The translations under genes were made by a program, and so were the position numbers. Below, piece after piece: positions 1-6,617 of a stretch of DNA of 15,900 nt (positions are counted from its first letter, which is position 1; each line of letters begins with the position of its first letter). The stretch is from Bacillota bacterium (GTDB lineage Bacteria > Bacillota_A > Clostridia > Lachnospirales > WQUN01). The notes beneath the pieces were generated by a model that had not been told where the DNA came from, did not search any database, and saw only the letters and a program-made list of their open reading frames with translations. The stretch lies in contig WQTQ01000184.1 in the NCBI GenBank assembly GCA_009786175.1, positions 1-15,900 of the forward strand. The letters are read 5' to 3'.

Positions 1-504
1 GTATGGTCCGGCATTTGTATTTCCACACGTGCAGACGGGGCTTTGGCATGGGAATTTACTACCCACCTGATTTACGCCTTCGCAAACCCAATTCCGCCAC
101 ATAGTATCAGTAACTATGTGGCAGGTTATCATTTTGGCGTGCAATCTCTTGCATCCTCTATTTTGCGTTCCACTTTTAGGGAAAGCACAATGCTCAACCT
201 TGCTAATGGGTTTGACGAATGGGGAAGAAGGGCATGGCGCAGGGGGATAAATTATGGGCCTGTTGTGTCCCGCCATTTTCCGTTATTTGTAGGTTTTGAC
301 CGCCGGGTTACACGTGAGGAACAATTTGAAGCCGCAATAAACCGCATTGCCGCCTACAACGAGTATCCAATGGCAATGATACGGTCTATGATTCCCCACC
401 GTTTATTCGGAGACCACCTGGACCAATTTTTACGGGGCAAAATAAACGCAGAAACCGCCGCGCAGCGAATGCAGAATGCGATTTCGCTGTGGTTGATTGA
501 ATAA
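1..504 (+). CDS. Probable extracellular solute-binding protein (ABC transporter), C-terminal part
   Basis: The frame is open from base 1 and stops at 502-504, so this is the last 167 residues of a gene that begins outside the window. The sequence has the look of the C-terminal lobe of a large ABC-transporter solute-binding lipoprotein (sugar or oligosaccharide type). It has a LAWEF segment near the left edge, a long helical stretch with AAINRIAAYNEYPMAMIRS, and the closing pattern GKINAETAAQRMQNAISLWL, which is typical of the last helices of this class. In that family the protein is tethered outside the membrane and hands ligand to a two-subunit permease; no permease gene is visible here. It converges on ftsY with only 7 bases between the two stop codons and no clear terminator hairpin. 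The ligand cannot be read from this fragment. Family assignment rests on pattern recognition of the C-terminus only. Confidence 0.6.
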   Translation, partial: VWSGICISTRADGALAWEFTTHLIYAFANPIPPHSISNYVAGYHFGVQSLASSILRSTFRESTMLNLANGFDEWGRRAWRRGINYGPVVSRHFPLFVGFDRRVTREEQFEAAINRIAAYNEYPMAMIRSMIPHRLFGDHLDQFLRGKINAETAAQRMQNAISLWLIE

Positions 505-511
505 TTTAAGT

Positions 512-1438
512 TTACCCTTCAAACAACGCCTTGGCAAACATATCCGCGTCAAAGGGCTGCAAATCATCTATCCCCTCGCCTACTGTTACGTATCGTACGG
601 GGATGTCCAGTTCATTTTTTATGGCAACAACAATGCCGCCTTTAGTCGTACCGTCCAATTTAGTTAAAATAATTCCCGTTATATCCGCCACTTCGCTAAA
701 AAGCTTGGCCTGCTGCAAAGCGTTCTGCCCTGTGGTGGCGTCCAGCACAAGCAAAACTTCCCTGTGGGCTTCCGGGAATTGGGTAGACACAATTTTATTA
801 ATTTTCCGTAATTCTTCCATCAGGTTTTTCTTGTTGTGAAGCCGCCCTGCCGTATCGCAAATTAATAAGTCTGTACCACGGGCTTTAGCCGCCGCTGTGG
901 CATCGTAAACAACCGCCGCCGGGTCAGAATTTTCTGCCTGCCTGATCATAGCCACATCTGCGCGTTCACACCATACGGCAAGCTGGTCTATGGCCGCCGC
1001 GCGGAATGTATCCGCCGCCGCAACCAGTACAGATTTACCTTCAGATTTATACCATTTTGTCAATTTACCAATAGTTGTGGTTTTACCCGCGCCATTTACG
1101 CCAATAATTAAAAATACCGCAGGAAAACTTGGGTTAAAGGGTACGGTGTCTGCCGTTAAAGACTTAGTAATTTCATCTGCCAGCAATTGTTTTACGCCTT
1201 CGGAATCCTTTGTGTTTTCGGATATTGCCCGCTGGCGAACTTTTTCCAAAATAGCGACAGAAGTTTCTACGCCCATGTCCGCCATAATCAGTGCCTCTTC
1301 AAGCTCTTCGAACAACTCCTCATCTACAGAGCGGAAAGTAGCAAAAACTTGCTCTACACCGCCCATTATGTTGTCGCGGGTTTTAGCCAATCCCTCTTTA
1401 ATCCGGGAAAATAACCCCGCTTTTTTTTCATCTTCCAT
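512..1438 (-). CDS. ftsY: Signal recognition particle receptor FtsY
   Basis: This is the SRP-family GTPase that docks ribosome-SRP complexes at the membrane for co-translational insertion. The protein is 308 residues. A short N-terminal helical stretch replaces the long acidic A domain of E. coli FtsY, as usual in Gram-positives. The N domain covers about residues 10-95 and the GTPase (NG) domain 105-308. Visible motifs are the P-loop GVNGAGKT (113-120), DTFRAAA (143-149), DTAGR (195-199), TKLD (259-262) and the closing GEGIDDLQPF segment. The start ATG is preceded by AGGAAGG about nine bases upstream. Unlike the common smc-ftsY-ffh arrangement, it stands alone with its own promoter, divergent from ddl. 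Identification is secure; Ffh is excluded because there is no C-terminal M domain. Confidence 0.97.
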   Translation of the reverse strand: MEDEKKAGLFSRIKEGLAKTRDNIMGGVEQVFATFRSVDEELFEELEEALIMADMGVETSVAILEKVRQRAISENTKDSEGVKQLLADEITKSLTADTVPFNPSFPAVFLIIGVNGAGKTTTIGKLTKWYKSEGKSVLVAAADTFRAAAIDQLAVWCERADVAMIRQAENSDPAAVVYDATAAAKARGTDLLICDTAGRLHNKKNLMEELRKINKIVSTQFPEAHREVLLVLDATTGQNALQQAKLFSEVADITGIILTKLDGTTKGGIVVAIKNELDIPVRYVTVGEGIDDLQPFDADMFAKALFEG

Positions 1439-1470
1439 TAATTACATCCTTCCTAAAAGGCATTTCTTTA

Positions 1471-1499
1471 ATTATATCCAAGGTTCGTGTTTACCGCAA
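1471..1499 (-). promoter_or_regulatory. Sigma-A type promoter of ftsY
   Basis: On the minus strand a TTGCGG -35 element (1494-1499) is followed after 17 bases by a perfect TATAAT -10 (1471-1476). The predicted transcript starts roughly 25-30 bases before the ftsY start codon. Its -35 element overlaps the -35 region of the divergent ddl promoter. Confidence 0.6.
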
Positions 1500-1518
1500 G
1501 GCGCATATGTTATACAAT
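1490..1518 (+). promoter_or_regulatory. Probable promoter of the ddl-murI operon
   Basis: A TTTACC -35 (1490-1495) and TACAAT -10 (1513-1518) are separated by 17 bases. Matches to the sigma-A consensus are 4/6 and 5/6. The position, about 40 bases before the ddl start, is suitable. The two divergent promoters interleave, so polymerase binding at one should exclude the other. Confidence 0.45.
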
Positions 1519-1564
1519 AGGTTAAACAAACACTAACAAAAAAATAAATTATCGAGGTATCTTC

Positions 1565-2623
1565 ATGAAAACTGAACCGAAAAATGTAATGCTCCTATTT
1601 GGCGGCTGCTCGCCGGAACATGATATTTCCGTCGCATCCGCTTCATCTGTAATTTCTGCTGTTAACCGTCACAGAGTTATACCTGTTTACATTACGCCCG
1701 CCGGTAAATGGCTTATGTACGATGGTAAAATTGACAACCTGCAAACACTGGATTGGGAGAAATTTGGCACACCGGCAATCCTTAGCCCGGACAGGGTCAA
1801 TCGCGGGTTGCTGCGCATGGTTGGCGATAAGGTTAAGGCTATTCCGATTGATGTGGTTATACCTATTCTTCACGGGCCAAACGGTGAAGACGGCACAATC
1901 CAAGGCCTGTGCGAACTGGCGGGCATACCTTACGTAGGCTGCGGTGTAATGGCCTCTGCAGTGGCAATGGACAAAGCAACTACGCGCCTTATCGCAAAGG
2001 CATTAAAAATCCCTCAAACAGACTTTTTGGTGTTTGAATCTGCCGAATTGGAAGAAAACCTTAATGCCGCCATGACCAAAATCGGCCGCAAGCTGGGGTA
2101 TCCGTGCTTTGTAAAGCCAAACGTAGGCGGGTCTTCCATTGGAATTACAAAAGCCGCAGGCAGGAAAGAACTTCCCGCCGCCATAGACGAAGCATTAAAA
2201 TATTGTAATAAAATAATTGTAGAAAAATTTGTACCCGGTCGCGAAATTGAAGTGGGTGTTTTGGGCGTGGGGGTGGCAGCCAAAGCCTCTGTAACCGGCG
2301 AAATTATCGCAGACGGCGAGTTTTACGACTTTGACGCCAAGTATACTAAACCGGATTCCAAAACAATTACCCCGGCGGATATCCCGGAAGAAAGTCAACA
2401 CAAAATTCAGGACTATGCCCTGCAAATTTTCCGTGCAATCGACGGCAAGGGGCTTTCCCGGGTAGACTTCTTTATTACCGAGGGCAATCACATACTTTTT
2501 AACGAAATTAATACCGTGCCGGGCTTCACTAACATTAGCATGTACTCTAAAATGTGGGAAGCAAGCGGTGTGCCGTGGCAAAACTTAATTGATATTCTAA
2601 TTGCCATTGCATTGGAGGCATAA
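1565..2623 (+). CDS. ddl: D-alanine--D-alanine ligase
   Basis: This cytoplasmic ATP-grasp enzyme joins two D-alanines to give the dipeptide used by MurF for the peptidoglycan stem. At 352 residues it has normal length. The N-terminal motif GGCSPEHDIS (13-22) supplies Glu18 of the catalytic triad. LHGPNGEDGTIQG (102-114) and the ATP-grasp lysine region around FVKPNVGGSSIG (182-193) follow, with the triad Ser at about 190. The omega-loop reads YDFDAKY (254-260), with Tyr260 in the position that marks Y-type, D-Ala-D-Ala forming enzymes. The F-type D-Ala-D-Lac ligases have Phe there. NEINTVPGFT (313-322) binds Mg-ATP. The start is preceded by GAGGT six bases upstream. It is followed six bases later by murI, with which it forms an operon. 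There is no sign of a vancomycin resistance cluster, so this is the housekeeping ligase. Confidence 0.96.
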   Translation: MKTEPKNVMLLFGGCSPEHDISVASASSVISAVNRHRVIPVYITPAGKWLMYDGKIDNLQTLDWEKFGTPAILSPDRVNRGLLRMVGDKVKAIPIDVVIPILHGPNGEDGTIQGLCELAGIPYVGCGVMASAVAMDKATTRLIAKALKIPQTDFLVFESAELEENLNAAMTKIGRKLGYPCFVKPNVGGSSIGITKAAGRKELPAAIDEALKYCNKIIVEKFVPGREIEVGVLGVGVAAKASVTGEIIADGEFYDFDAKYTKPDSKTITPADIPEESQHKIQDYALQIFRAIDGKGLSRVDFFITEGNHILFNEINTVPGFTNISMYSKMWEASGVPWQNLIDILIAIALEA

Positions 2624-2629
2624 GACAAA

Positions 2630-3451
2630 ATGAATGACACAAGACCAATAGGCATATTTGACTCCGGCGTTGGGGGGCTTACCGTTGCCAAGGAAATCCG
2701 CCGCATTTTGCCAAATGAAAGTACAATTTACGTAGGCGACACCGCCCGCGCACCCTATGGTTCAAAAACCCCGGACCAGCTCCTGTTTTGCGCCCGGGAG
2801 ATTATCAACTTTTTGTTAAGCAAAAACGTAAAGGCAGTTGTAATTGCCTGCGGCACATCCAGTGCCGTTACATACGAAACTTTGCTGCAAGATTTTCCCG
2901 ATTTACCACTGATGGACGTTATACGCCCCGGTATAGATGAATGCGCAAAGCTTATATACGCCAAACAGGATATTCTCCCGGGAGTTATCGCCACGACTGC
3001 AACTATAAACAGCAATGTATTCCCCCGGCTTTTGTGGAGCAAAGCCCCCGGCGCAAGAATACGTGCCGTAGCCTGTCCGTTATTTGCGTCCATGATAGAA
3101 GCCGGGCTGCCTGCAAACCACCCTGCCGTAAATTTTGCCGTGGAAACATACTTGAGCCATTTACGTGGCAAAATTAATGCACTGGTACTTGGCTGTACCC
3201 ATTATCCGATAATAAAAAGTGCAATTACCGCTTATTTAGGCCGCCGTGTTCGTATTATTAACATCGGTGAAGCAACCGCCCGCGCCGCAAAAAAGCAATT
3301 AGCGCAATTGGGCATTTTGGCCGGCCGCAATACGCCGGCAACCCATGAATTTTATGTAACCGGCCCGGGGGATGTATTCCGCACAACCGGTAAGTTGATA
3401 TTGGGTGAAGAGTGCGAACCGGAGACCGGGTTGCAAATCATTACCCCCTGA
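2630..3451 (+). CDS. murI: Glutamate racemase
   Basis: MurI interconverts L- and D-glutamate, supplying D-Glu for MurD in peptidoglycan synthesis, using two cysteines without a cofactor. The 273-residue protein starts with the typical IGIFDSGVGGLTV (7-19), followed by YVGDTARAPYG (34-44). The catalytic cysteines are Cys74 in ACGTSSA (73-79) and Cys189 in LGCTHYP (187-193). The first motif is normally ACNTA; the Asn-to-Gly change is noted as a finding. The Shine-Dalgarno GGAGG lies inside the last codons of ddl, 11 bases before the start, suggesting translational coupling. The last two sense codons and the stop are part of the left arm of a long palindrome (3440-3485). Function is well supported. 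Confidence 0.95.
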   Translation: MNDTRPIGIFDSGVGGLTVAKEIRRILPNESTIYVGDTARAPYGSKTPDQLLFCAREIINFLLSKNVKAVVIACGTSSAVTYETLLQDFPDLPLMDVIRPGIDECAKLIYAKQDILPGVIATTATINSNVFPRLLWSKAPGARIRAVACPLFASMIEAGLPANHPAVNFAVETYLSHLRGKINALVLGCTHYPIIKSAITAYLGRRVRIINIGEATARAAKKQLAQLGILAGRNTPATHEFYVTGPGDVFRTTGKLILGEECEPETGLQIITP

Positions 3452-3485
3452 TATAACATTCGCCAACGTTATATCAGGGGGTAAT
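3440..3485. terminator. Long palindrome at the murI / S41 protease convergence (copy 1 of a repeated hairpin)
   Basis: Two perfectly complementary 18-base arms (3440-3457 and 3468-3485) flank a 10-base loop. Each outer arm carries the core ACCCCCTGATAT or its complement, shared with hairpins at 5677 and 12788. It lies between convergent genes, overlaps the murI stop codon and ends five bases before the stop codon of the S41 protease, so it probably ends transcription from both sides. Neither side has a proper U-run, which is unusual for an intrinsic terminator. Confidence 0.65.
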
Positions 3486-3490
3486 CTACC

Positions 3491-4678
3491 CTACTTCCTC
3501 AACACCATCCGAAGCCCAACTTGCAGCTGAACATCTTCTTCTATCGGCAAATCGCCAATTCTGCGGCTTAGGTTTTCGTCCATTTCGATAACAAAATCCG
3601 GTTGCAGACCTACGCCGTGTATGGATGTGCCGTTTGGCGTAAAATATTTCGCAACGGTTAGTTTTATTGCCGTCCCATCGGAAAGGTTACGCAAATTTTG
3701 TACAATACCTTTGCCAAAAGTCTGTTGGCCAACAAGCGCGCCAACACCTGTATCTTGCACTGCGCCGGCCAAAACTTCCGACGCACTGGCACTCCGTTCG
3801 TTAATAAGAATTACCAACGGCATACCAAGGTATGTGCTGTTAGAATTATGGTATTCCCTAAAACCGTCCACATTTTCTACATATGTTATGATTCCTTCCG
3901 GTACCAACCGGTTAGCAATATCCACCACAATGTCTAAAAGCCCGCCCGGGTTATTGCGCACGTCAATAATCAGGCTATCCATACCGCTGTCTATAAGCTC
4001 TGTCAAGGCTGCTGTAAATTGGCTGTAGGTTGGGCGTTCAAAGGCCTCTATACGGATGTAACCCGTAAGCCTTCCGTCTGTTTCTATCATTTCGTGGAAC
4101 ACGGTTGGCACAATCACACGTGCCCGTATAATATCCACATTAAACCGAGTGTTTTCATAAGGACGGAATATTTCGATATTTACGTTTGTTCCCTCCTCAC
4201 CGGCTATCAGCCCCATTATTTCCGGCTGCGAGCGGCCTGCCACATCTATGCCGTCCACCCCAATAATTTTATCACCGGGCATAAGTCCCGCTTTGCCCGC
4301 AGGCGAATCGCGGAAGACACTTGCCAATGTAAGTAAGCGGTCGTCCGGGTCCATATACACACGTACGCCAATGCCGACAAATGTCCCTTCCGTTCGCACA
4401 CGGAAAGCTTCCAGTGCCTGTAAACAAAAATACTGGGTATAAGGATCTCCTACACCCGCCACTAATCCGCGATACATATTTTCTATCATTTCATCCCTAT
4501 CAAATGGCAAAATAAAATACCTGTTTATCAAGGAATAAATTTCTTCCACTTTCTCGTTGGGGCTAATACCCCCACCCCATCGCATTTGCCTGTAGTAAAA
4601 GTCATAGCCCGTAGTAAACAAAACCATAAGCACAACACCAACAAGCAACCCAACTACAAAACTTTTCCTATTATTCAT
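3491..4678 (-). CDS. S41 family C-terminal processing peptidase with PDZ domain (CtpA/CtpB-like)
   Basis: This is an exported serine protease anchored by one N-terminal membrane segment (about residues 7-24), with its active domains outside the membrane. I take the start at 4678, giving 395 residues, because CGGAGGA lies just upstream; the 20-residue extension to 4738 has no such signal and would run across the promoter. A PDZ domain spans about 92-170 (GIGV at 102-105, SPAGKAGLMPGDKI at 125-138). The S41 domain follows, with DVRNNPGGLLD (239-249), SASASE (296-301) and TFGKGIVQ (320-327). By spacing, the catalytic Ser298, Lys323 and Gln327 match the Ser/Lys/Gln layout of plant D1 processing protease. 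CtpB of Bacillus cleaves SpoIVFA to trigger pro-sigma-K processing; a related role is plausible because spo0A is the divergent neighbour. The substrate cannot be told from sequence. Confidence 0.92.
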   Translation of the reverse strand: MNNRKSFVVGLLVGVVLMVLFTTGYDFYYRQMRWGGGISPNEKVEEIYSLINRYFILPFDRDEMIENMYRGLVAGVGDPYTQYFCLQALEAFRVRTEGTFVGIGVRVYMDPDDRLLTLASVFRDSPAGKAGLMPGDKIIGVDGIDVAGRSQPEIMGLIAGEEGTNVNIEIFRPYENTRFNVDIIRARVIVPTVFHEMIETDGRLTGYIRIEAFERPTYSQFTAALTELIDSGMDSLIIDVRNNPGGLLDIVVDIANRLVPEGIITYVENVDGFREYHNSNSTYLGMPLVILINERSASASEVLAGAVQDTGVGALVGQQTFGKGIVQNLRNLSDGTAIKLTVAKYFTPNGTSIHGVGLQPDFVIEMDENLSRRIGDLPIEEDVQLQVGLRMVLRK

Positions 4679-4729
4679 AAAATTCCTCCGCTTAATTATA
4701 GTCAAATATATGTATTGCATTTGACAAAT

Positions 4730-4758
4730 ATTATACATCTTGTTTCATATTTTAGCAA
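4730..4758 (-). promoter_or_regulatory. Probable sigma-A promoter of the S41 protease gene
   Basis: On the minus strand TTGCTA (4753-4758) is followed after 17 bases by TATAAT (4730-4735). The predicted start lies about 45 bases upstream of the chosen ATG at 4678 and inside the longer reading frame, which supports the shorter protein start. Confidence 0.55.
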
Positions 4759-4805
4759 AAGTCGAATTTTAAGGTTAAGTTAAAATTAATTATCATATTT
4801 TACCA

Positions 4806-4833
4806 TTGACTTCCAGAATAAATCTGGTATAAT
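4806..4833 (+). promoter_or_regulatory. Sigma-A promoter of spo0A with extended -10
   Basis: TTGACT (4806-4811) and a perfect TATAAT (4828-4833) are separated by 16 bases, with TGG just before the -10 giving an extended -10 element. The leader to the spo0A start is about 35 bases. This looks like a strong vegetative promoter. An AGTCGAA sequence at 4760-4766 matches the Spo0A box TGTCGAA in 6 of 7 positions. Confidence 0.65.
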
Positions 4834-4874
4834 GACAAATGTGGAAATAATTTACAACACTAGGAGGAGACCCG

Positions 4875-5666
4875 ATGGGCGAAGAGAGAATTACAATTCT
4901 GATGGCAGATGACAACAGAGAATTTTGTGACGCAATTGTAAGCTACTTGGGAAAACAAGAAGACATGAAGGTTGTAGGTGTGGCTCATGACGGGCTTGAA
5001 GCACTTGCAAAAATCCAAACTTTAAGGCCGGACATAGCAATCATAGATGGTGTTATGCCAAAGCTCGACGGTCTTGGCGTGCTTGAAAAGTTAAATTTGG
5101 GCGAAGAGACAGGCTATGCACCAATCTGCATTATCCTTTCTGCAATTACACAAGACAAAATTACACAAAAAGCCATGGAATTAGGGGCCGAGTACTACAT
5201 AGCCAAACCCTTCGACTTAGAATCATTGGTTATGCGTATCCGTCAGTTAAAAGAGCAGCTAAGAAACCCTATCCAAAAAGGTGTGAGCCTTCGCAATCAA
5301 AAAAACCGCGAAGTAAACATAGAGGCAAAAATTACAGCAGTATTGCATGAAATTGGTGTACCCGCCCATATACGCGGTTATCATTACATGCGCGAAGCCA
5401 TAATGATGGCCGTAGACGACTTGGATATTTTAAATTACATCACAAAGGAATTGTATCCTACAATTGCAAAAAAATGCAATACGACACCAAGCAGAGTAGA
5501 ACGGGCCATTCGACACGCCATAGAAGTTGCTTGGTCTCGCGGGAAAGTAGAAATTATAGACAGCATGTTTGGATACACGGTCAGTACGCACAAAGGAAAG
5601 CCTACCAACAGCGAATTTATCGCGCTTATTGCAGACAGGCTAAGGCTGGAGTTGAAAGCAAGTTAA
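4875..5666 (+). CDS. spo0A: Sporulation master response regulator Spo0A
   Basis: Spo0A is the phosphorelay-controlled transcription factor that commits the cell to sporulation. The 263-residue protein has a receiver domain (about 5-125) with the acidic pair Asp12-Asp13, the phospho-acceptor Asp58 in [11 protein letters not shown], the switch Ser89 and Lys111 in AKPFD. The C-terminal effector domain (about 150-263) is highly typical: [39 protein letters not shown] (the DNA-recognition region, 204-223) and [18 protein letters not shown]. This domain is unique to Spo0A, so the call is secure. AGGAGGAGA ends four bases or so upstream of the ATG. In many spore formers spoIVB lies directly upstream in the same direction; here the upstream neighbour is a divergent S41 PDZ protease. 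A long palindrome follows 10 bases after the stop codon. Confidence 0.98.
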   Translation: MGEERITILMADDNREFCDAIVSYLGKQEDMKVVGVAHDGLEALAKIQTLRPDIAIIDGVMPKLDGLGVLEKLNLGEETGYAPICIILSAITQDKITQKAMELGAEYYIAKPFDLESLVMRIRQLKEQLRNPIQKGVSLRNQKNREVNIEAKITAVLHEIGVPAHIRGYHYMREAIMMAVDDLDILNYITKELYPTIAKKCNTTPSRVERAIRHAIEVAWSRGKVEIIDSMFGYTVSTHKGKPTNSEFIALIADRLRLELKAS

Positions 5667-5676
5667 AGAAACCGGC

Positions 5677-5716
5677 TACCCCCTGATATCACAAAATGTG
5701 ATATCAGGGGGTAATT
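5677..5716. terminator. Long palindrome between spo0A and the SH3 gene (copy 2 of the repeated hairpin)
   Basis: Perfect 17-base arms at 5677-5693 and 5697-5713 share the TACCCCCTGATAT core with copies at 3440 and 12788; the loop is only AAA. The right arm is followed by ATTTTAT, a weak U-run for spo0A transcripts. The stop codon of the minus-strand SH3 gene (5717-5719) follows three bases beyond the right arm, so the hairpin probably separates the two convergent genes. Confidence 0.7.
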
Positions 5717-6448
5717 TTATGAATCCCCAACGATTCCTACCAACTGACTGCTAACATATCCTTCCGTACCTGTTGGTGACAACACGCGCAGCCAATACAG
5801 GCCTTCTTCGTATTTGTCCGGGTAAGACCGGTACAGGTATACCAACAAGTCGTTATCCCACAATATTTCGATAACCGTGTAGTCCGCTATGCCGGGGCCG
5901 CTGCGCAAGCGGGTTCCTTGCTGCCCCAATTCGTTTAGATACAAAATAATCTCTAAATCTGCCGGCCATGCGGCAGCCCCCGGCCAGCCGGTATTCAGCA
6001 TATTGTGTGTATCATCTGCAAATACGGCACCGGATGCATAATACTCTGCCAAATCAGTTATTGCATTGCTTATGGCACCTGCATTTACAGCCGCAACAGG
6101 CACGGCATGGTCATGATGCAGCCCAAATGCCGACAGCCACAAAGTTGATGCGGCTCCGCAAACTATCAGCAATCGCAAAGCAGCCTTCCTGCTGCTGCGC
6201 ACCATTCCTACATAGCTCAAGTTTACATAGTAACGGGCCCTGTGTCTCTTTTTCATTAATTTATAGTAAAACAAGATGGCCGCCGGTGCAATGATGTATC
6301 TGAATATCTGTGCTAAAATGTAAGCAATCATCCAAAATACCAAGAGCAGTATTATGATACGAACAATAAAATGTATGTGAAGCCGATCATAAAACAACAG
6401 ATTGTAAAACTCCCCAAATCTATTAAAAGTTGAGCGTATTATCGTCAT
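5717..6448 (-). CDS. Membrane protein with C-terminal SH3-like domain, function unknown
   Basis: I do not recognise this as a named family. The 243-residue protein has a hydrophobic segment at about 27-48, a second partly hydrophobic stretch at 51-62 ending in a basic cluster (KKRHRAR), and a further membrane segment at about 90-109. The remainder (110-243) is probably outside the cell. Its C-terminal part (about 166-238) resembles a bacterial SH3 domain: GTRLRSGPG (178-186), a tract of beta-strand hydrophobics, and YWLRVLSPTGTEGYVSSQLV near the end. Such domains commonly bind peptidoglycan. Two His-Asp-His residues follow the last membrane segment. The gene has a good ribosome binding site (AGGAG, eight bases from ATG) and its own promoter. 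It is convergent with spo0A and divergent from the phosphate transporter. A cell-envelope role is inference only. Confidence 0.8.
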   Translation of the reverse strand: MTIIRSTFNRFGEFYNLLFYDRLHIHFIVRIIILLLVFWMIAYILAQIFRYIIAPAAILFYYKLMKKRHRARYYVNLSYVGMVRSSRKAALRLLIVCGAASTLWLSAFGLHHDHAVPVAAVNAGAISNAITDLAEYYASGAVFADDTHNMLNTGWPGAAAWPADLEIILYLNELGQQGTRLRSGPGIADYTVIEILWDNDLLVYLYRSYPDKYEEGLYWLRVLSPTGTEGYVSSQLVGIVGDS

Positions 6449-6480
6449 GTCGTGTCTCCTCGTTATTTACTCCTATTTAA

Positions 6481-6510
6481 TTTATAGCACAAGTATGGCA
6501 TAATATTCAA
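6481..6510 (-). promoter_or_regulatory. Probable promoter of the membrane SH3 gene
   Basis: On the minus strand TTGAAT (6505-6510) and TATAAA (6481-6486) are separated by 18 bases, about 25 bases upstream of the likely ribosome binding site. The elements match the consensus in 4/6 and 5/6 positions. Confidence 0.4.
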
Positions 6511-6543
6511 GGTTGGCGAAAAATTTGCTATCCTTAAATTGCT

Positions 6544-6559
6544 AAAATGTATACATTTT
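6544..6559. promoter_or_regulatory. Perfect 16-base palindrome, operator candidate for the Na+/Pi cotransporter gene
   Basis: AAAATGTATACATTTT is perfectly self-complementary with no loop and covers the -35 region of the downstream promoter. A dimeric repressor bound here would block polymerase. The GTATAC centre resembles sites of GntR-type regulators, but no regulator gene is adjacent, so the protein is unknown. Confidence 0.5.
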
Positions 6560-6578
6560 GGCTTCATTGCATTATAAT
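6550..6578 (+). promoter_or_regulatory. Probable promoter of the Na+/Pi cotransporter gene
   Basis: A perfect TATAAT -10 (6573-6578) is preceded after 17 bases by TATACA (6550-6555), a 4/6 match to TTGACA. The -35 is embedded in the 16-base palindrome at 6544-6559. The leader to the ATG at 6618 is about 33 bases. Confidence 0.5.
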
Positions 6579-6617
6579 ACGACTGTATTCCACAAATTAT
6601 TTTTGAAGGGTGAGTTT

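Noticed and set aside
531..1520. Plus-strand open frames opposite ftsY
   Set aside because: They are complements of the ftsY coding region with no ribosome binding sites and repetitive Ser/Ala-rich composition.
1565..2623. VanG-like D-Ala-D-Ser or D-Ala-D-Lac ligase
   Set aside because: The omega-loop Tyr260 marks a D-Ala-D-Ala enzyme and there are no neighbouring resistance genes; murI is in the same operon.
4679..4738. Upstream extension of the S41 protease to an ATG at 4738
   Set aside because: No ribosome binding site there; the region contains the likely promoter of the gene, and CGGAGGA lies directly before the internal ATG at 4678, which begins a proper membrane anchor.
4721..4749. 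Plus-strand TTGACA at 4721 as a second spo0A promoter
   Set aside because: No acceptable -10 at 16-18 bases; the TTGACT/TATAAT pair at 4806-4833 is much better.
6558..6617. Upstream start of the Na+/Pi cotransporter at 6558
   Set aside because: The region overlaps the TATAAT promoter element; the ATG at 6618 has a Shine-Dalgarno sequence and a typical family N-terminus.
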